From assembly GCF_025398175.1 (NCBI RefSeq), contig NZ_CP099734.1, positions 496,001 to 560,000 of the forward strand: a stretch of DNA of 64,000 bases, given 5' to 3'. A program made the position numbers and the translations under genes. Position 1 is the first letter of the stretch, and each line of letters begins with the position of its first letter. Origin of the DNA: Photobacterium sp. TY1-4 (GTDB lineage Bacteria; Pseudomonadota; Gammaproteobacteria; Enterobacterales; Vibrionaceae). The notes below the pieces were generated by a model. It saw only the letters and a list, made by a program, of their open reading frames with translations, was not told the origin of the DNA and did no database searches. This document shows positions 1-8,172 of the stretch, in pieces.

Positions 1-1105
1 GGGCGGCAATGTTGATCCCATCTGCGGCGAAAATCGTGGTGATCTGGTTCAGGATCCCCGGGCGGTTTTCGTGAATATGCAGCAGGCGTGAGCAGTTACG
101 GTGCTCCGGCAGCGAGACTTCCGGGAAACCGACGGCCGACAGGGTCGAGCCGTTGTCTGAATACTTGGCCATCTTACCGGCGACTTCGATGCCGATGTTC
201 TGTTGGGCTTCCTGGGTGGAGCCGCCGATGTGCGGGGTCAGCAATACGTTGTCGAATTTGGTCAACGGAGACTCAAACGGGTCGTTGTTGGTTTTCGGCT
301 CAACCGGGAACACGTCGATGGCCGCACCGGCCAAGTGTTTGCTTTCCAGGGCGCTGCACAGGGCGTCAATATCGACGACCGTTCCGCGGGCGGCGTTGAT
401 AAAGATTGCCCCCGGCTTCATGCGGGCGAACTCTTCGGCACCCATCATATCCTGGGTGCCCGGGGTTTCCGGTACATGCAGGCTGATCACGTCACATTTA
501 TTGAGCAGTTCGCTCAGGGAAGGCACCTGGGTCGCATTGCCGAGCGACAGCTTGTTCTCGATATCGTAGAAATAAACATCCATCCCGAGGTTTTCAGCCA
601 GGATCCCCAGTTGGGTCCCGATATGGCCGTAACCGATGATCCCCAGTTTTTTGCCGCGGGCCTCAAACGAGTGGTCGGCGGATTTCTGCCATTCACCGCG
701 ATGCGCCATGGCATTCTTTTCCGGAATGCCGCGCAGCAGCAGCAGGGTTTCCCCGAGCACCAGCTCAGCGACACTGCGGGTATTGGAGAACGGGGCGTTG
801 AAGACCGGGATCCCGCGTCGCATGGCGGCATCGAGGTCGACCTGGTTGGTTCCGATACAGAAACAGCCGACGGCGATCAGTTTTTGTGCGGCATTGAAAA
901 CTTCTTCGGTCAGTTGGGTGCGGGAGCGGATCCCGACGAAATGTGCATCCTGAATGGCTTCCAGCAGCTCATCCCCGGCCAGGGAGCCTTTGTGGTACTC
1001 AATATTGGTGTAGCCGGCTTGCTGCAGAACTTCAATTGCTGACGGGTGGACCCCTTCGAGCAAGAGAATCTTAATTTTGTCTTTATCCAGTGAAACTTTA
1101 GCCAT
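1..1105 (-). CDS. serA: D-3-phosphoglycerate dehydrogenase, 3' end outside window
   Basis: First step of serine synthesis: NAD-dependent oxidation of 3-phosphoglycerate in the cytoplasm. The frame reads MAKVSLDKDKIKILLLEG from an ATG at 1105, and 368 codons are visible. It carries the NAD-binding loop GIIGYGHIGTQLGILAE, the RGTVVDIDAL and TPHIGGSTQEAQ segments of D-2-hydroxyacid dehydrogenases, and the start of a C-terminal ACT domain (NRPGILNQITTIFA) where serine feedback is expected in this family. About 40 residues are missing at the window edge compared with the E. coli enzyme. rpiA lies upstream on the same strand, as in E. coli, but its terminator separates the two. A PurR-like box lies about 113 bp upstream. 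Confidence 0.97.
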   Translation of the reverse strand, partial: MAKVSLDKDKIKILLLEGVHPSAIEVLQQAGYTNIEYHKGSLAGDELLEAIQDAHFVGIRSRTQLTEEVFNAAQKLIAVGCFCIGTNQVDLDAAMRRGIPVFNAPFSNTRSVAELVLGETLLLLRGIPEKNAMAHRGEWQKSADHSFEARGKKLGIIGYGHIGTQLGILAENLGMDVYFYDIENKLSLGNATQVPSLSELLNKCDVISLHVPETPGTQDMMGAEEFARMKPGAIFINAARGTVVDIDALCSALESKHLAGAAIDVFPVEPKTNNDPFESPLTKFDNVLLTPHIGGSTQEAQQNIGIEVAGKMAKYSDNGSTLSAVGFPEVSLPEHRNCSRLLHIHENRPGILNQITTIFAADGINIAA

Positions 1106-1217
1106 TGGGTTCTCATCCTTAAAAACATGAGTCGGCGCGCTCAGGCGGGAAACCAGCGTGCGGACAGAAACGGCTAGCATGTGGAGATTTCCGGCATACT
1201 GGCGGCCCTGGGCCCTG

Positions 1218-1233
1218 ACTCAAACGTTTGCTA
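1218..1233 (-). promoter_or_regulatory. PurR-like operator upstream of serA
   Basis: The stretch ACTCAAACGTTTGCTA contains the exact palindrome CAAACGTTTG and matches 13 of 16 positions of the enterobacterial PurR consensus as I remember it (ACGCAAACGTTTGCGT). It lies about 113 bp before the serA start. A weak promoter-like GATACT lies just upstream of it on the minus strand. The match is seen; binding by PurR is inferred. Confidence 0.45.
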
Positions 1234-1295
1234 CATGCTGGTATTAAAGTATCAAAAAATAATCACCATGGGTAAGAATATTACAATAAAGATAA

Positions 1296-1324
1296 GAAAA
1301 AACGGCATAAATTATGCCGTTTTG
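1296..1324 (-). terminator. Intrinsic terminator of rpiA
   Basis: On the minus strand AAAACGGCATAA and TTATGCCGTTTT pair and are followed by a run of T. The site lies 43 bp after the rpiA stop and before serA. Confidence 0.8.
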
Positions 1325-1366
1325 TAATCAAATAACAGGATTCAGCTGCGCAGGCTGAAGCACGGA

Positions 1367-2026
1367 TTATTTTTCAAACTTTTTCACGCCTTCCGGAGAG
1401 CCGACCAGCAGGACGTCCGCGCCGCGGTGGGCAAACAGGCCGACGGTGACTACGCCCGGCAGGGCATTGATTTGATCTTCCAGCAGTTTCGGATCCGTGA
1501 TCTGCATGTTATGCACATCCAGGATGATGTTGCCGTTGTCGGTCACGCAACCTTCACGGTAGACCGGGTCGCCGCCCAGTTTCACCAGCTCGCGGCCGAT
1601 GTAGGAGCGTGCCATCGGGATCACTTCAACCGGGAGCGGGAACTGACCCAGGACGTCGACTTGCTTGGTGTCGTCGACAATGCAGACAAACGTTTTGGCA
1701 ATGGCAGCGACAATTTTCTCGCGCGTCAGCGCAGCACCGCCGCCCTTGATCATGTCGAATGCGCCGTTGATCTCATCTGCGCCGTCGACGTAGATATCCA
1801 GGCTGGAGACTTCATTGGCATCGAAGACCGGGATCCCGAGCTCTTCCAGGCGTTGGGTGGACGCGACGGAGCTTGAGACCGCGCCTTCGATTTCTTCCTT
1901 ACGGGTTGCCAGTGCATCGATGAAGTGATTCACGGTTGAGCCTGTGCCGACCCCGACAATGCTGCCTTTCTTGACGTAATCCAGAGCAGCCCAACCGGCA
2001 GCTTTCTTCATTTCATCTTGTGTCAT
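1367..2026 (-). CDS. rpiA: Ribose-5-phosphate isomerase A
   Basis: Interconverts ribose 5-phosphate and ribulose 5-phosphate in the non-oxidative pentose phosphate pathway. The 219-residue length is typical of RpiA. The N-terminal [14 protein letters not shown] phosphate-binding stretch, the DGADEIN motif with its catalytic acidic residues near residue 81, and the [12 protein letters not shown] segment are all present. The ATG is preceded by AGGAGAAAGGC, a good ribosome binding site. It is transcribed alone, with its own terminator, between fau and serA, the arrangement found in E. coli. Confidence 0.97.
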   Translation of the reverse strand: MTQDEMKKAAGWAALDYVKKGSIVGVGTGSTVNHFIDALATRKEEIEGAVSSSVASTQRLEELGIPVFDANEVSSLDIYVDGADEINGAFDMIKGGGAALTREKIVAAIAKTFVCIVDDTKQVDVLGQFPLPVEVIPMARSYIGRELVKLGGDPVYREGCVTDNGNIILDVHNMQITDPKLLEDQINALPGVVTVGLFAHRGADVLLVGSPEGVKKFEK

Positions 2027-2120
2027 GCCTTTCTCCTAATGATGACAAACGTTGCGCGGAGCGCTGATTATAGCGGACGGGAGAGCAGGCGTCAGGCGAA
2101 TTCTCGGCGCTGCTGCGCCG

Positions 2121-2726
2121 TTACTTCCAGCTGAAATGGCAGCTCGGGGTCAGAATTTCCGGTAGCGGCACATCCCAGGCTTCAAACGGCAGGACATCCA
2201 CCTGCTGGCAGTCATGGGCCAGGCCCAGCGGCTGCGGTCCCTGCCGTTCATGGTGCCAACGGTTGAGGGTGCGATCATAATAACCGCCGCCCATGCCCAG
2301 GCGCTGTCCGGTGCTGTCAAATGCCACCAGCGGCGTACAGATCAGATCCAGCTCATGAACGGGTTTGACCAGGCGAATATCCAAGCGCGGCTCTTCAATC
2401 TGGTACTTGTTGGTGGTCATCCGGGTGGCCGGTGTGTAGTGGAGAAACAGTAGCTGCCCCTTGCTGAACGGGTGGAGTACCGGCAGGTAAACGGATTTTT
2501 CCTGTTGCCAAAGCCATGCAATCAGCGGGCGGGTATCAATTTCCCCGTCATTTGCCAGATACAGGGCAATATGCCGGGCCTGCAAGGCGCTTTCTGCTTG
2601 CTGGAATTGCGTCAGGAGATCCTCGCTGGCTTGTTGCTGCTGGGCCGGAGTCAGGGCTCGACGGCGCAGACGAATGTGTTGACGGATATGCTGGCGTGGT
2701 GAAGAAGGCTGAACAGGCTGTTTCAT
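2121..2726 (-). CDS. fau: 5-formyltetrahydrofolate cyclo-ligase
   Basis: Converts 5-formyltetrahydrofolate to 5,10-methenyltetrahydrofolate using ATP, returning a stored folate to one-carbon metabolism. The family signature GMGGGYYDRTL is present near the C-terminus and the length of 201 residues is normal. It lies immediately downstream of the 6S RNA gene on the same strand, the conserved ssrS-fau (ygfA) pairing known from E. coli, where the two are co-transcribed. Co-transcription here is inferred from the roughly 100-bp gap with no obvious terminator. Confidence 0.95.
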   Translation of the reverse strand: MKQPVQPSSPRQHIRQHIRLRRRALTPAQQQQASEDLLTQFQQAESALQARHIALYLANDGEIDTRPLIAWLWQQEKSVYLPVLHPFSKGQLLFLHYTPATRMTTNKYQIEEPRLDIRLVKPVHELDLICTPLVAFDSTGQRLGMGGGYYDRTLNRWHHERQGPQPLGLAHDCQQVDVLPFEAWDVPLPEILTPSCHFSWK

Positions 2727-2828
2727 AAGTCATCCGGTGACGATGAGAGATTCAGCAGGGAGAACAAAACAGTGTTGAAAAACAGTGTCGAGAAGTGCGC
2801 ATCCGTTGCCGTTTCTCGGAAGTGATAG

Positions 2829-3009
2829 GGATGCCCCAAGGTGCCGTTGTGAATTGTGGCCCTTGAACCAGACGTTCAAGGTGGATCGGCAACATTAACC
2901 GTAGGCTTCTCAGTACGAGCTGAGCATGCTCAGTAGCTAATAAAAGCAGATCCCGGTTTTTTGCTTATCGGCTCGGGGACGTTAATCCACTGACGTACAC
3001 CCCAGGGTC
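2829..3009 (-). ncRNA. ssrS: 6S RNA
   Basis: Binds the sigma-70 RNA polymerase holoenzyme as a promoter mimic in stationary phase. The minus strand shows the hallmarks of gamma-proteobacterial 6S RNA in order: CCCCGAGCCGATA, TGAGCATGCTC, GAGAAGCCTA, CACCTTGAAC with its partner GGTTCAAGG, and a closing GGGGCATCC. The ends CCCTGGGGTG and CACCTTGGGG can pair as the closing stem, which gives a length of about 180 nt. Position between zapA and fau matches E. coli. Exact ends are estimated from the stem. Confidence 0.93.
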
Positions 3010-3018
3010 AATTCATTA

Positions 3019-3321
3019 TCAACGCTTTGGTTGAATTTGCAATGCCTTATCCAATGTTTCTGATAGTTCATTGATTCTATTGGATAAATTTGCGTCATTC
3101 TGGTGTTGTACCTGACGCTCGCTATGCAGCTCGTTACAGATGTTCAGGCCGGTAAACATCAACAGCTGCTCGGCGTTATTGATGTTGGTCCGTTCGGACA
3201 AGTCCTGCAGACGTTGATCAAAATCTTTGGCCGCGGCTCGGAGCGCATCTTCCTGGCCGAGCGGGCAATTTACCTTTAGGTTACGCCCTAAAATCTGAAT
3301 TTCAACAGCCTGAGTACTCAT
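3019..3321 (-). CDS. zapA: Cell division protein ZapA
   Basis: Small cytoplasmic protein that bundles FtsZ filaments at mid-cell. The chosen start gives MSTQAVEIQILGRNLKVNCP, 100 residues, close to the family's usual length. The frame is open further upstream, but the extra 31 codons do not look like ZapA. The N-terminal beta region is followed by the LRAAAKDFDQRLQDLSERT helix and a C-terminal coiled coil (about residues 65-95) used for dimerisation. The 6S RNA gene starts about 10 bp beyond its stop, as in E. coli. Confidence 0.95.
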   Translation of the reverse strand: MSTQAVEIQILGRNLKVNCPLGQEDALRAAAKDFDQRLQDLSERTNINNAEQLLMFTGLNICNELHSERQVQHQNDANLSNRINELSETLDKALQIQPKR

Positions 3322-3626
3322 AAATTTATTATTTTGCTCCGTGCCAGTTGGCTGTTTCAGCCAGCGCCGACGATCCGCGATAGGGGCTAAATATAGAAAA
3401 AGCATTTTCAACATGCAAGCCCGCGCGCCATGCTTTGCCGCAAGTGGTCAGGGACTAGCCAGTTGATGATTGGCACCTGCTGGTCGCGGCGACAGTCATC
3501 GATGGCGACACGCCCGAAAAGGGGGATGAAGCCTGCGAATTGCGGCCAGGTCATTAGCCTGTTTTGCGCCTTAGTGGTAGCATACCACAATTAGATTGAG
3601 CACCAATGAAATTAAGGTAAACGCCC
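3322..3626. other. Divergent intergenic region zapA / ygfB
   Basis: About 305 bp between two divergent genes. An open frame on the minus strand (3408-3590) has no family resemblance and is not called. A short TGGTA-GCA-TACCA inverted repeat lies near 3575-3590, before ygfB. I see no RNA gene and no strong promoter match. Confidence 0.5.
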
Positions 3627-4289
3627 ATGAGCAAAGTGACATTACCCGCGTATACGGCGGTGGAAGCGGCATTGAAAGATCATGGTCTGGCGGTTACGCC
3701 GTCAGAGCTCCATGGTTTGCTGAGCGGGATGATTTGTGGCGGGATGTCGGTTGAAGATAACAGCTGGGTCGGCCCGATTAGTGACTATGCCAATGAGGGC
3801 GCGCCACTGACTGACGGTGCCAAAGCTGTGGTCAGCAGTGTCTATGAAGCGGCGGCTGCGGAGCTGGGCGGATTGGTGACCCTGTTAACCACCTCGACTG
3901 CGACCGAGCTGGCCGATGCGGAGTTTCATGTGTCGCTGTTGTTGCCGGAAGCCGGGACCGATTTGATGCTGCGTGCAGAGAGCCTGAGCGAGTGGGCGAC
4001 CAACTTTATTTCCGGGCTGGGCCTGATGGGGATCGAGAAACACAAGCTGTCACCGGAGGTGGCGGAAGCGGTCTCCGTGCTGGAAGAAATCGCACAACTG
4101 GGGATCGATGAAGACGATGATCTGGCCGAGCAAGCGGCATTGTTTGAAAACGTGCTGGCCTATGTGCCGGAATGTATCCTGACCTGTCTGGTCGAGCTGA
4201 GCCAACGTCCGGGCGCGCAGGAAGCTGCGGATGAGGCAGAGCCTTATATTCCGGGGATCAGCCCGGATCAGAAGCCGACCCTGCATTAA
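3627..4289 (+). CDS. ygfB: UPF0149 family protein YgfB
   Basis: Member of the YecA/YgfB (UPF0149) family, an acidic, mostly helical cytoplasmic protein. In Pseudomonas a homologue has been linked to control of ampDh3 and beta-lactam resistance, but the role outside that genus is not settled. The N-terminus MSKVTLPAYTAVEAALKDHG and the SELHGLLSGMICGG motif near residue 30 are typical. At 220 residues it is slightly longer than the E. coli protein because of an acidic C-terminal tail. It is followed 23 bp later by ubiH. In E. coli pepP lies between them; there is no room for it here. Confidence 0.93.
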   Translation: MSKVTLPAYTAVEAALKDHGLAVTPSELHGLLSGMICGGMSVEDNSWVGPISDYANEGAPLTDGAKAVVSSVYEAAAAELGGLVTLLTTSTATELADAEFHVSLLLPEAGTDLMLRAESLSEWATNFISGLGLMGIEKHKLSPEVAEAVSVLEEIAQLGIDEDDDLAEQAALFENVLAYVPECILTCLVELSQRPGAQEAADEAEPYIPGISPDQKPTLH

Positions 4290-4312
4290 TCATTAACACA
4301 TAGGGACTGGAT

Positions 4313-5500
4313 GTGAAGCAGTATGATGTGATCATTGCCGGCGGGGCCATGGCGGGGGCAACCCTCGCCATGGCGTTGGATAAGCTGGGGCACGGGCAAT
4401 TGCGCATTGCCGTGGTGGAGGCGGTTGCACCGCGTTTGGATCAGCATCCGGGCTATGACGCCCGCAGTATTGCGCTGTCGCTGGGTTCGGCGGAGATCCT
4501 GGCACAAATCGGTGTATGGCAGCCCCTGGCTGAGCTGGCGACTCCGATTTCAGAGATCCATGTGTCGGATCAGGGCCATGCCGGGATGGTACATATGGAT
4601 GCCGATGAGCAGGCGGTGGCTGCCCTGGGGTATGTGATCGAGCTGGCCGATGCCGGTGCCCTGTTTCATCAGCGCCTGGCCGCGTTAGCCCAGGTTGATT
4701 TGCTGTGCCCGGCAACGATTACCGGGATCGAGCGCCAGCAGGATGGGATCACGCTCCAACTGGAGCAGGGCGATCCGATCCGGGGCAAGCTGCTGGTGGC
4801 GGCTGACGGTGCGTTGTCTGCCTGCTGCGAGATGCTCAAGATCGGCCGCCAGGAGCAGGATTTCAACCAGGTGGCGATTATTGCCAATATCACCACGGCG
4901 CAGCCGCACCAGGGCCGCGCCTTCGAACGCTTCACTCCGAGTGGTCCGGTAGCATTGCTGCCGATGTCGGAAGGGCGCAGTTCGCTGGTATGGTGTATCC
5001 GTCCGGAAGATCAGCATCAAGTCCTGGAATGGAGTGATGCGCAGTTTCTCCACCAGCTCCAACAGGCTTTCGGCTGGCGGTTGGGGCGGTTGGTGAAAAC
5101 CGGGGCCCGCTGTGCCTACCCGCTGTTGTTGCGTCAGGCGCAGCAGCTGACGTCCCACCGGGTTGCCGTGGTCGGCAACGCCGCCCAGACCTTACACCCG
5201 ATTGCCGGTCAGGGGTTTAACCTGGGTCTGCGGGATGTGATGACGCTGGCGGAAGAGGTGGTTCGTGGGCTGGACCGGGGCGAAGACCCGGGCAGTGTAG
5301 CGGTACTGAGCCGCTATCGCCAACGTCGACAGCCGGATCGGGAGGCAACCGTCACCCTGACCTCCGGTCTGGTCAGCGTGTTTGCCAATTCCAGCTTTCC
5401 GTTAGCGGTGGGCCGCAATTGCGGCCTGATGGCGATGAGTTTGCTCGATACAATCAAGACACCGCTGGTTCGGCGGGCAATGGGACAGGTAGAAAGATAA
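4313..5500 (+). CDS. ubiH: 2-octaprenyl-6-methoxyphenol hydroxylase UbiH
   Basis: FAD-dependent monooxygenase of ubiquinone synthesis, acting at the inner membrane or the Ubi complex. The N-terminal dinucleotide fold reads IIAGGAMAGATLAMAL. The middle GADG-type motif appears as VAADGALS near residue 165, and the C-terminal family signature is GNAAQTLHPIAGQGFNLGLRD near residue 288. The 395-residue length is normal. It is followed after 2 bp by ubiI, a paralogue of the same family, so the two are surely co-translated. UbiH and UbiI are told apart by order and by this signature, as in E. coli. Confidence 0.95.
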   Translation: MKQYDVIIAGGAMAGATLAMALDKLGHGQLRIAVVEAVAPRLDQHPGYDARSIALSLGSAEILAQIGVWQPLAELATPISEIHVSDQGHAGMVHMDADEQAVAALGYVIELADAGALFHQRLAALAQVDLLCPATITGIERQQDGITLQLEQGDPIRGKLLVAADGALSACCEMLKIGRQEQDFNQVAIIANITTAQPHQGRAFERFTPSGPVALLPMSEGRSSLVWCIRPEDQHQVLEWSDAQFLHQLQQAFGWRLGRLVKTGARCAYPLLLRQAQQLTSHRVAVVGNAAQTLHPIAGQGFNLGLRDVMTLAEEVVRGLDRGEDPGSVAVLSRYRQRRQPDREATVTLTSGLVSVFANSSFPLAVGRNCGLMAMSLLDTIKTPLVRRAMGQVER

Positions 5501-5502
5501 TC

Positions 5503-6717
5503 ATGATGCAGAGTGTAGATGTTGCCATTATCGGCGGCGGGATGGTGGGCCTGACGTTGGCTGCTGCCCTGGCGGAGACCGAATTGCGGGTTGCGGTGAT
5601 TGAAGGCCGGTTGCCGGAGACGGAACTGGGTCCCTTACCGGATATTCGCGTCTCGGCATTAAGCCGGGCTAGTGAGCGAATTTTGCGCCGTATCGGAGCC
5701 TGGGAAGGCATTGAAGCCCGTCGTCTGAGCCCGTATGACAAAATGCAGGTCTGGGAGCAGGACAGCTTTGCGGGGATCGCCTTCGAGGCCGAGCGACTGT
5801 CGCAGCCAAACCTGGGGCATATTGTCGAAAACCGGGTGATCCAACTGGCGTTGCTGGATCGCGTTGCCCAGTTGCCTAATGTAACCCTACTGGCGCCCGA
5901 GCGATGTCAAAGCATTGCCTTTGGTGAGCGTGAAGCCTGGTTGAGCTTGGCCTCCGGCAAGAGCCTGACGGCCAAATTGGTGGTCGGCGCCGACGGTGCC
6001 AACTCCTGGTTGCGCCAGCAACTGGATATTCCCCTGACCCATTGGGATTACGGCCATAGCGCCGTGGTGGCCAACATTCGCTGTGCGGAGCCGCACGGCA
6101 TGACGGCCCGTCAGATTTTCCGCCCGCAAGGGCCGTTGGCGTTCCTGCCATTGCCGGACAGCGATTTATGCTCGATTGTCTGGTCAGTTGCACCGGAAGA
6201 AGCCGAACGCCTGGTCGCGTTGTCTGACGAGGCGTTTAACAAGGAACTTACCAGTGCCTTTGACCATCGCCTGGGGCTTTGCCGGGTAGAAGGTGCGCGC
6301 CAGGCATTTCCGCTCAAGATGCGCTATGCCCGTGACTTTGTCCGCGATCGGGTGGCGCTGGTTGGCGATGCTGCCCACACCATCCATCCGCTGGCCGGGC
6401 AGGGCGTGAACTTGGGTCTGCTCGATGCCGCCAGCCTGGCCCAGGAGATCAAGGCATTGTGGCAGCAGGATCTCGACATCGGTCAGCAAGCCCACCTGCG
6501 TCACTATGAGCGCTGGCGCAAGGCCGAGGCGGCCAAGATGATCACGGCGATGCAGGCGTTCCGCGATCTGTTTGCGGGCAGCCATCCGGCGAAAAAGCTG
6601 CTCCGGGATCTGGGCATGCTGCTGGCCGATAAGGCACCGGGCGTCAAAGATGAGTTTATGCGTCGTGCCTTAGGTCTGAGCGGGGAATTGCCGGAGCTGG
6701 CCCAATACACGCGTTAA
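5503..6717 (+). CDS. ubiI: 2-octaprenylphenol hydroxylase UbiI
   Basis: FAD-dependent C5-hydroxylase of ubiquinone synthesis (formerly VisC). The start MMQSVDVAIIGGGMVGLT sits 2 bp after the ubiH stop. The frame is open further upstream into ubiH, but the residues before the double ATG have no family match. It shows the N-terminal GxGxxG fold, VVGADGANSWLR near residue 160, and GDAAHTIHPLAGQGVNLGLLD near residue 290. At 404 residues it has the expected size. A strong terminator follows, so ygfB-ubiH-ubiI is probably one transcription unit. Confidence 0.95.
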   Translation: MMQSVDVAIIGGGMVGLTLAAALAETELRVAVIEGRLPETELGPLPDIRVSALSRASERILRRIGAWEGIEARRLSPYDKMQVWEQDSFAGIAFEAERLSQPNLGHIVENRVIQLALLDRVAQLPNVTLLAPERCQSIAFGEREAWLSLASGKSLTAKLVVGADGANSWLRQQLDIPLTHWDYGHSAVVANIRCAEPHGMTARQIFRPQGPLAFLPLPDSDLCSIVWSVAPEEAERLVALSDEAFNKELTSAFDHRLGLCRVEGARQAFPLKMRYARDFVRDRVALVGDAAHTIHPLAGQGVNLGLLDAASLAQEIKALWQQDLDIGQQAHLRHYERWRKAEAAKMITAMQAFRDLFAGSHPAKKLLRDLGMLLADKAPGVKDEFMRRALGLSGELPELAQYTR

Positions 6718-6746
6718 GCGTTTGGGAGATGCCGTAGCCTTGTGAA

Positions 6747-6774
6747 CGAAAAACCGCCGGTTGGCGGTTTTTCT
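6747..6774 (+). terminator. Intrinsic terminator after ubiI
   Basis: AAAAACCGCC and GGCGGTTTTT pair around a short GGTT loop and end in a T run, 30 bp after the ubiI stop. Confidence 0.88.
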
Positions 6775-6999
6775 GTTTCTAACGCTGCGCTAACCCACTT
6801 TGACTGAAGGCAATCCACTGGTTACTGAGCGAATGCTATGAATTTTTTGCGTACCTCTTGGTTTATCTCCTACAGTAAATAACGAACGTCTGGCGGCTGT
6901 CTGAACCGTTGAGAAGTTGACGCTGTGTTAACCGTATCTGCTTTCATCGCATGGTTGGAGTCAAGGGCGAGAGGCAGGCTTTCATAAGGAAGTTTCACG

Positions 7000-7392
7000 A
7001 TGAGCTATATTCCCTCTGAATTGAAGTTTACCAATACCCATGAGTGGGTCCGTCCGGAAGGTGATGGAGTCTATACCGTTGGCATAACCGATCATGCCCA
7101 GTCGATGCTCGGCGATATGGTGTTTGTTGAGCTGCCTGAAGTGGATTCGGAGACAGAAGCCGGAGAAGACTGCGCGGTGGCTGAGTCGGTCAAGGCGGCT
7201 TCCGATATCTATGCGCCGCTGACGGGCTATGTTGTGGCGGTTAATGAAGAGCTGGAGAGTTCACCGGAGCTGGTCAACAGCGATCCGTACGGGGACGGCT
7301 GGTTGTTTCAGATCAAGGTCGAAGATGACAGCGAATTTGCCGATCTGCTGGACGCTGACAATTACCTGGATCTGGTGGATGATTCCGAATAA
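7000..7392 (+). CDS. gcvH: Glycine cleavage system H protein
   Basis: Lipoyl carrier that shuttles the aminomethyl group between the P and T proteins of glycine cleavage. [17 protein letters not shown] is the standard N-terminus, and the lipoyl-lysine is Lys65 in AESVKAASD. Length 130 is normal. AGGAAG precedes the ATG. The 225-bp leader from the ubiI terminator does not show the tandem aptamer cores of a glycine riboswitch to my eye. In E. coli gcvTHP follows ubiI in this order; here only gcvH is present, so gcvT and gcvP must be elsewhere or absent. Confidence 0.97.
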   Translation: MSYIPSELKFTNTHEWVRPEGDGVYTVGITDHAQSMLGDMVFVELPEVDSETEAGEDCAVAESVKAASDIYAPLTGYVVAVNEELESSPELVNSDPYGDGWLFQIKVEDDSEFADLLDADNYLDLVDDSE

Positions 7393-7394
7393 CT

Positions 7395-7418
7395 GAGAAA
7401 GCCCGGCCGGGCTTTCTC
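7395..7418. terminator. Terminator-like palindrome after gcvH
   Basis: GAGAAAGCCCGG and CCGGGCTTTCTC form a perfect inverted repeat directly after the gcvH stop. It could stop transcription from gcvH and also from the convergent small gene at 7483-7689. T runs are short on both sides. Confidence 0.7.
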
Positions 7419-7482
7419 AAGGATCGATCTGTGGATGATCGATCGGCGCATCATCCTTCGCGGCGAACAATCACTCGGTGCT

Positions 7483-7689
7483 TTAGGAAGTGCGGTCTTT
7501 CATACGTTTAATCTCCTGATTCACTTCATTGACGGTCTGGAAGTGGCGTTGTTGGGCTTTGACCGGCACCAGAAGGATGCCGTTGTTAAATTCATAGCCC
7601 CCGCGACCGTCGATGTAGATCCTTCCACTAAATAAACGGCTAACGTGTTTTGCTATCAGTTTGGGCACGTAGCGTTTGAACATGCGCAT
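7483..7689 (-). CDS. Small basic protein of unknown function
   Basis: I do not recognise a named family. From the ATG at 7689 the product has 68 residues, MRMFKRYVPKLIAKHVSR at the start, then a glycine-aromatic stretch (GRIYIDGRGGYEF) and a basic C-terminal helix (NEVNQEIKRMKDR). It has no signal peptide or membrane segment. An AAGG lies nine bases before this ATG. A TTG nine bases further upstream is a poorer choice. It converges with gcvH across a palindromic terminator. Coding status is supported by the ribosome site and protein-like composition only. Confidence 0.6.
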   Translation of the reverse strand: MRMFKRYVPKLIAKHVSRLFSGRIYIDGRGGYEFNNGILLVPVKAQQRHFQTVNEVNQEIKRMKDRTS

Positions 7690-8172
7690 AAAAGCCAACC
7701 TTGTCTGCTTTGTGAATCCGTGTTTGAACGGCGCTGATTATATAAGATCGGCTATGAAACTTTTGTGACACTTACAGCATAATAATAATGTTAAATTGGT
7801 CATTACGGAGTAATTTTTTGCGCTACTGCGATCAGGTCAGAATAATATTCTGGTCGGTTGGCCGCGGTGCTCTGGGCGCGATCTTTGGGGGAGTGAATGA
7901 CTCCGCTGAAAAATATGCATTATTTTCCGGATTTTTATGAGCTTAGCGGCGTTTGTGCAAGCGAGGTGCATGATCTGTTGTGGTTTAACCGGGCTGCACT
8001 TGTCCGGTATTTTAGTCGTAAATTGTAAAGTTCAGGTCAGGAAATAGCATCTTGTGCTATATCGGTGGGCTGGTCTGAGTTGTCGGCTTTTTGCTGGGTT
8101 TTCATGAGCCAGATCAATACAGGTTATTGGCATATGCCAATAATAAAGGCTGTGAATGATGACGGAGTCCCA
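7690..8172. other. Long intergenic region before the DUF134 operon
   Basis: About 480 bp, more A+T rich than its neighbours, with no convincing gene. Two symmetric elements stand out: CAGAATA-A-TATTCTG at 7838-7852, and the perfect 20-bp palindrome at 8124-8143 listed separately. Open reading continues upstream of the DUF134 start to 8065 but encodes nothing family-like. It probably holds the divergent promoters of the two flanking genes. Confidence 0.5.
8124..8143. promoter_or_regulatory. Perfect 20-bp palindrome, candidate operator
   Basis: TTATTGGCATATGCCAATAA is fully self-complementary and ends 29 bp before the DUF134 start codon. There is no T run and no loop, so it looks like a protein-binding site, not a terminator. 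Autoregulation by the DUF134 protein is an inference from position. Confidence 0.5.

Noticed and set aside
6775..6999. Possible glycine riboswitch before gcvH
   Set aside because: I looked for the paired aptamer cores and a following expression platform and saw neither. A covariance-model search would settle it.
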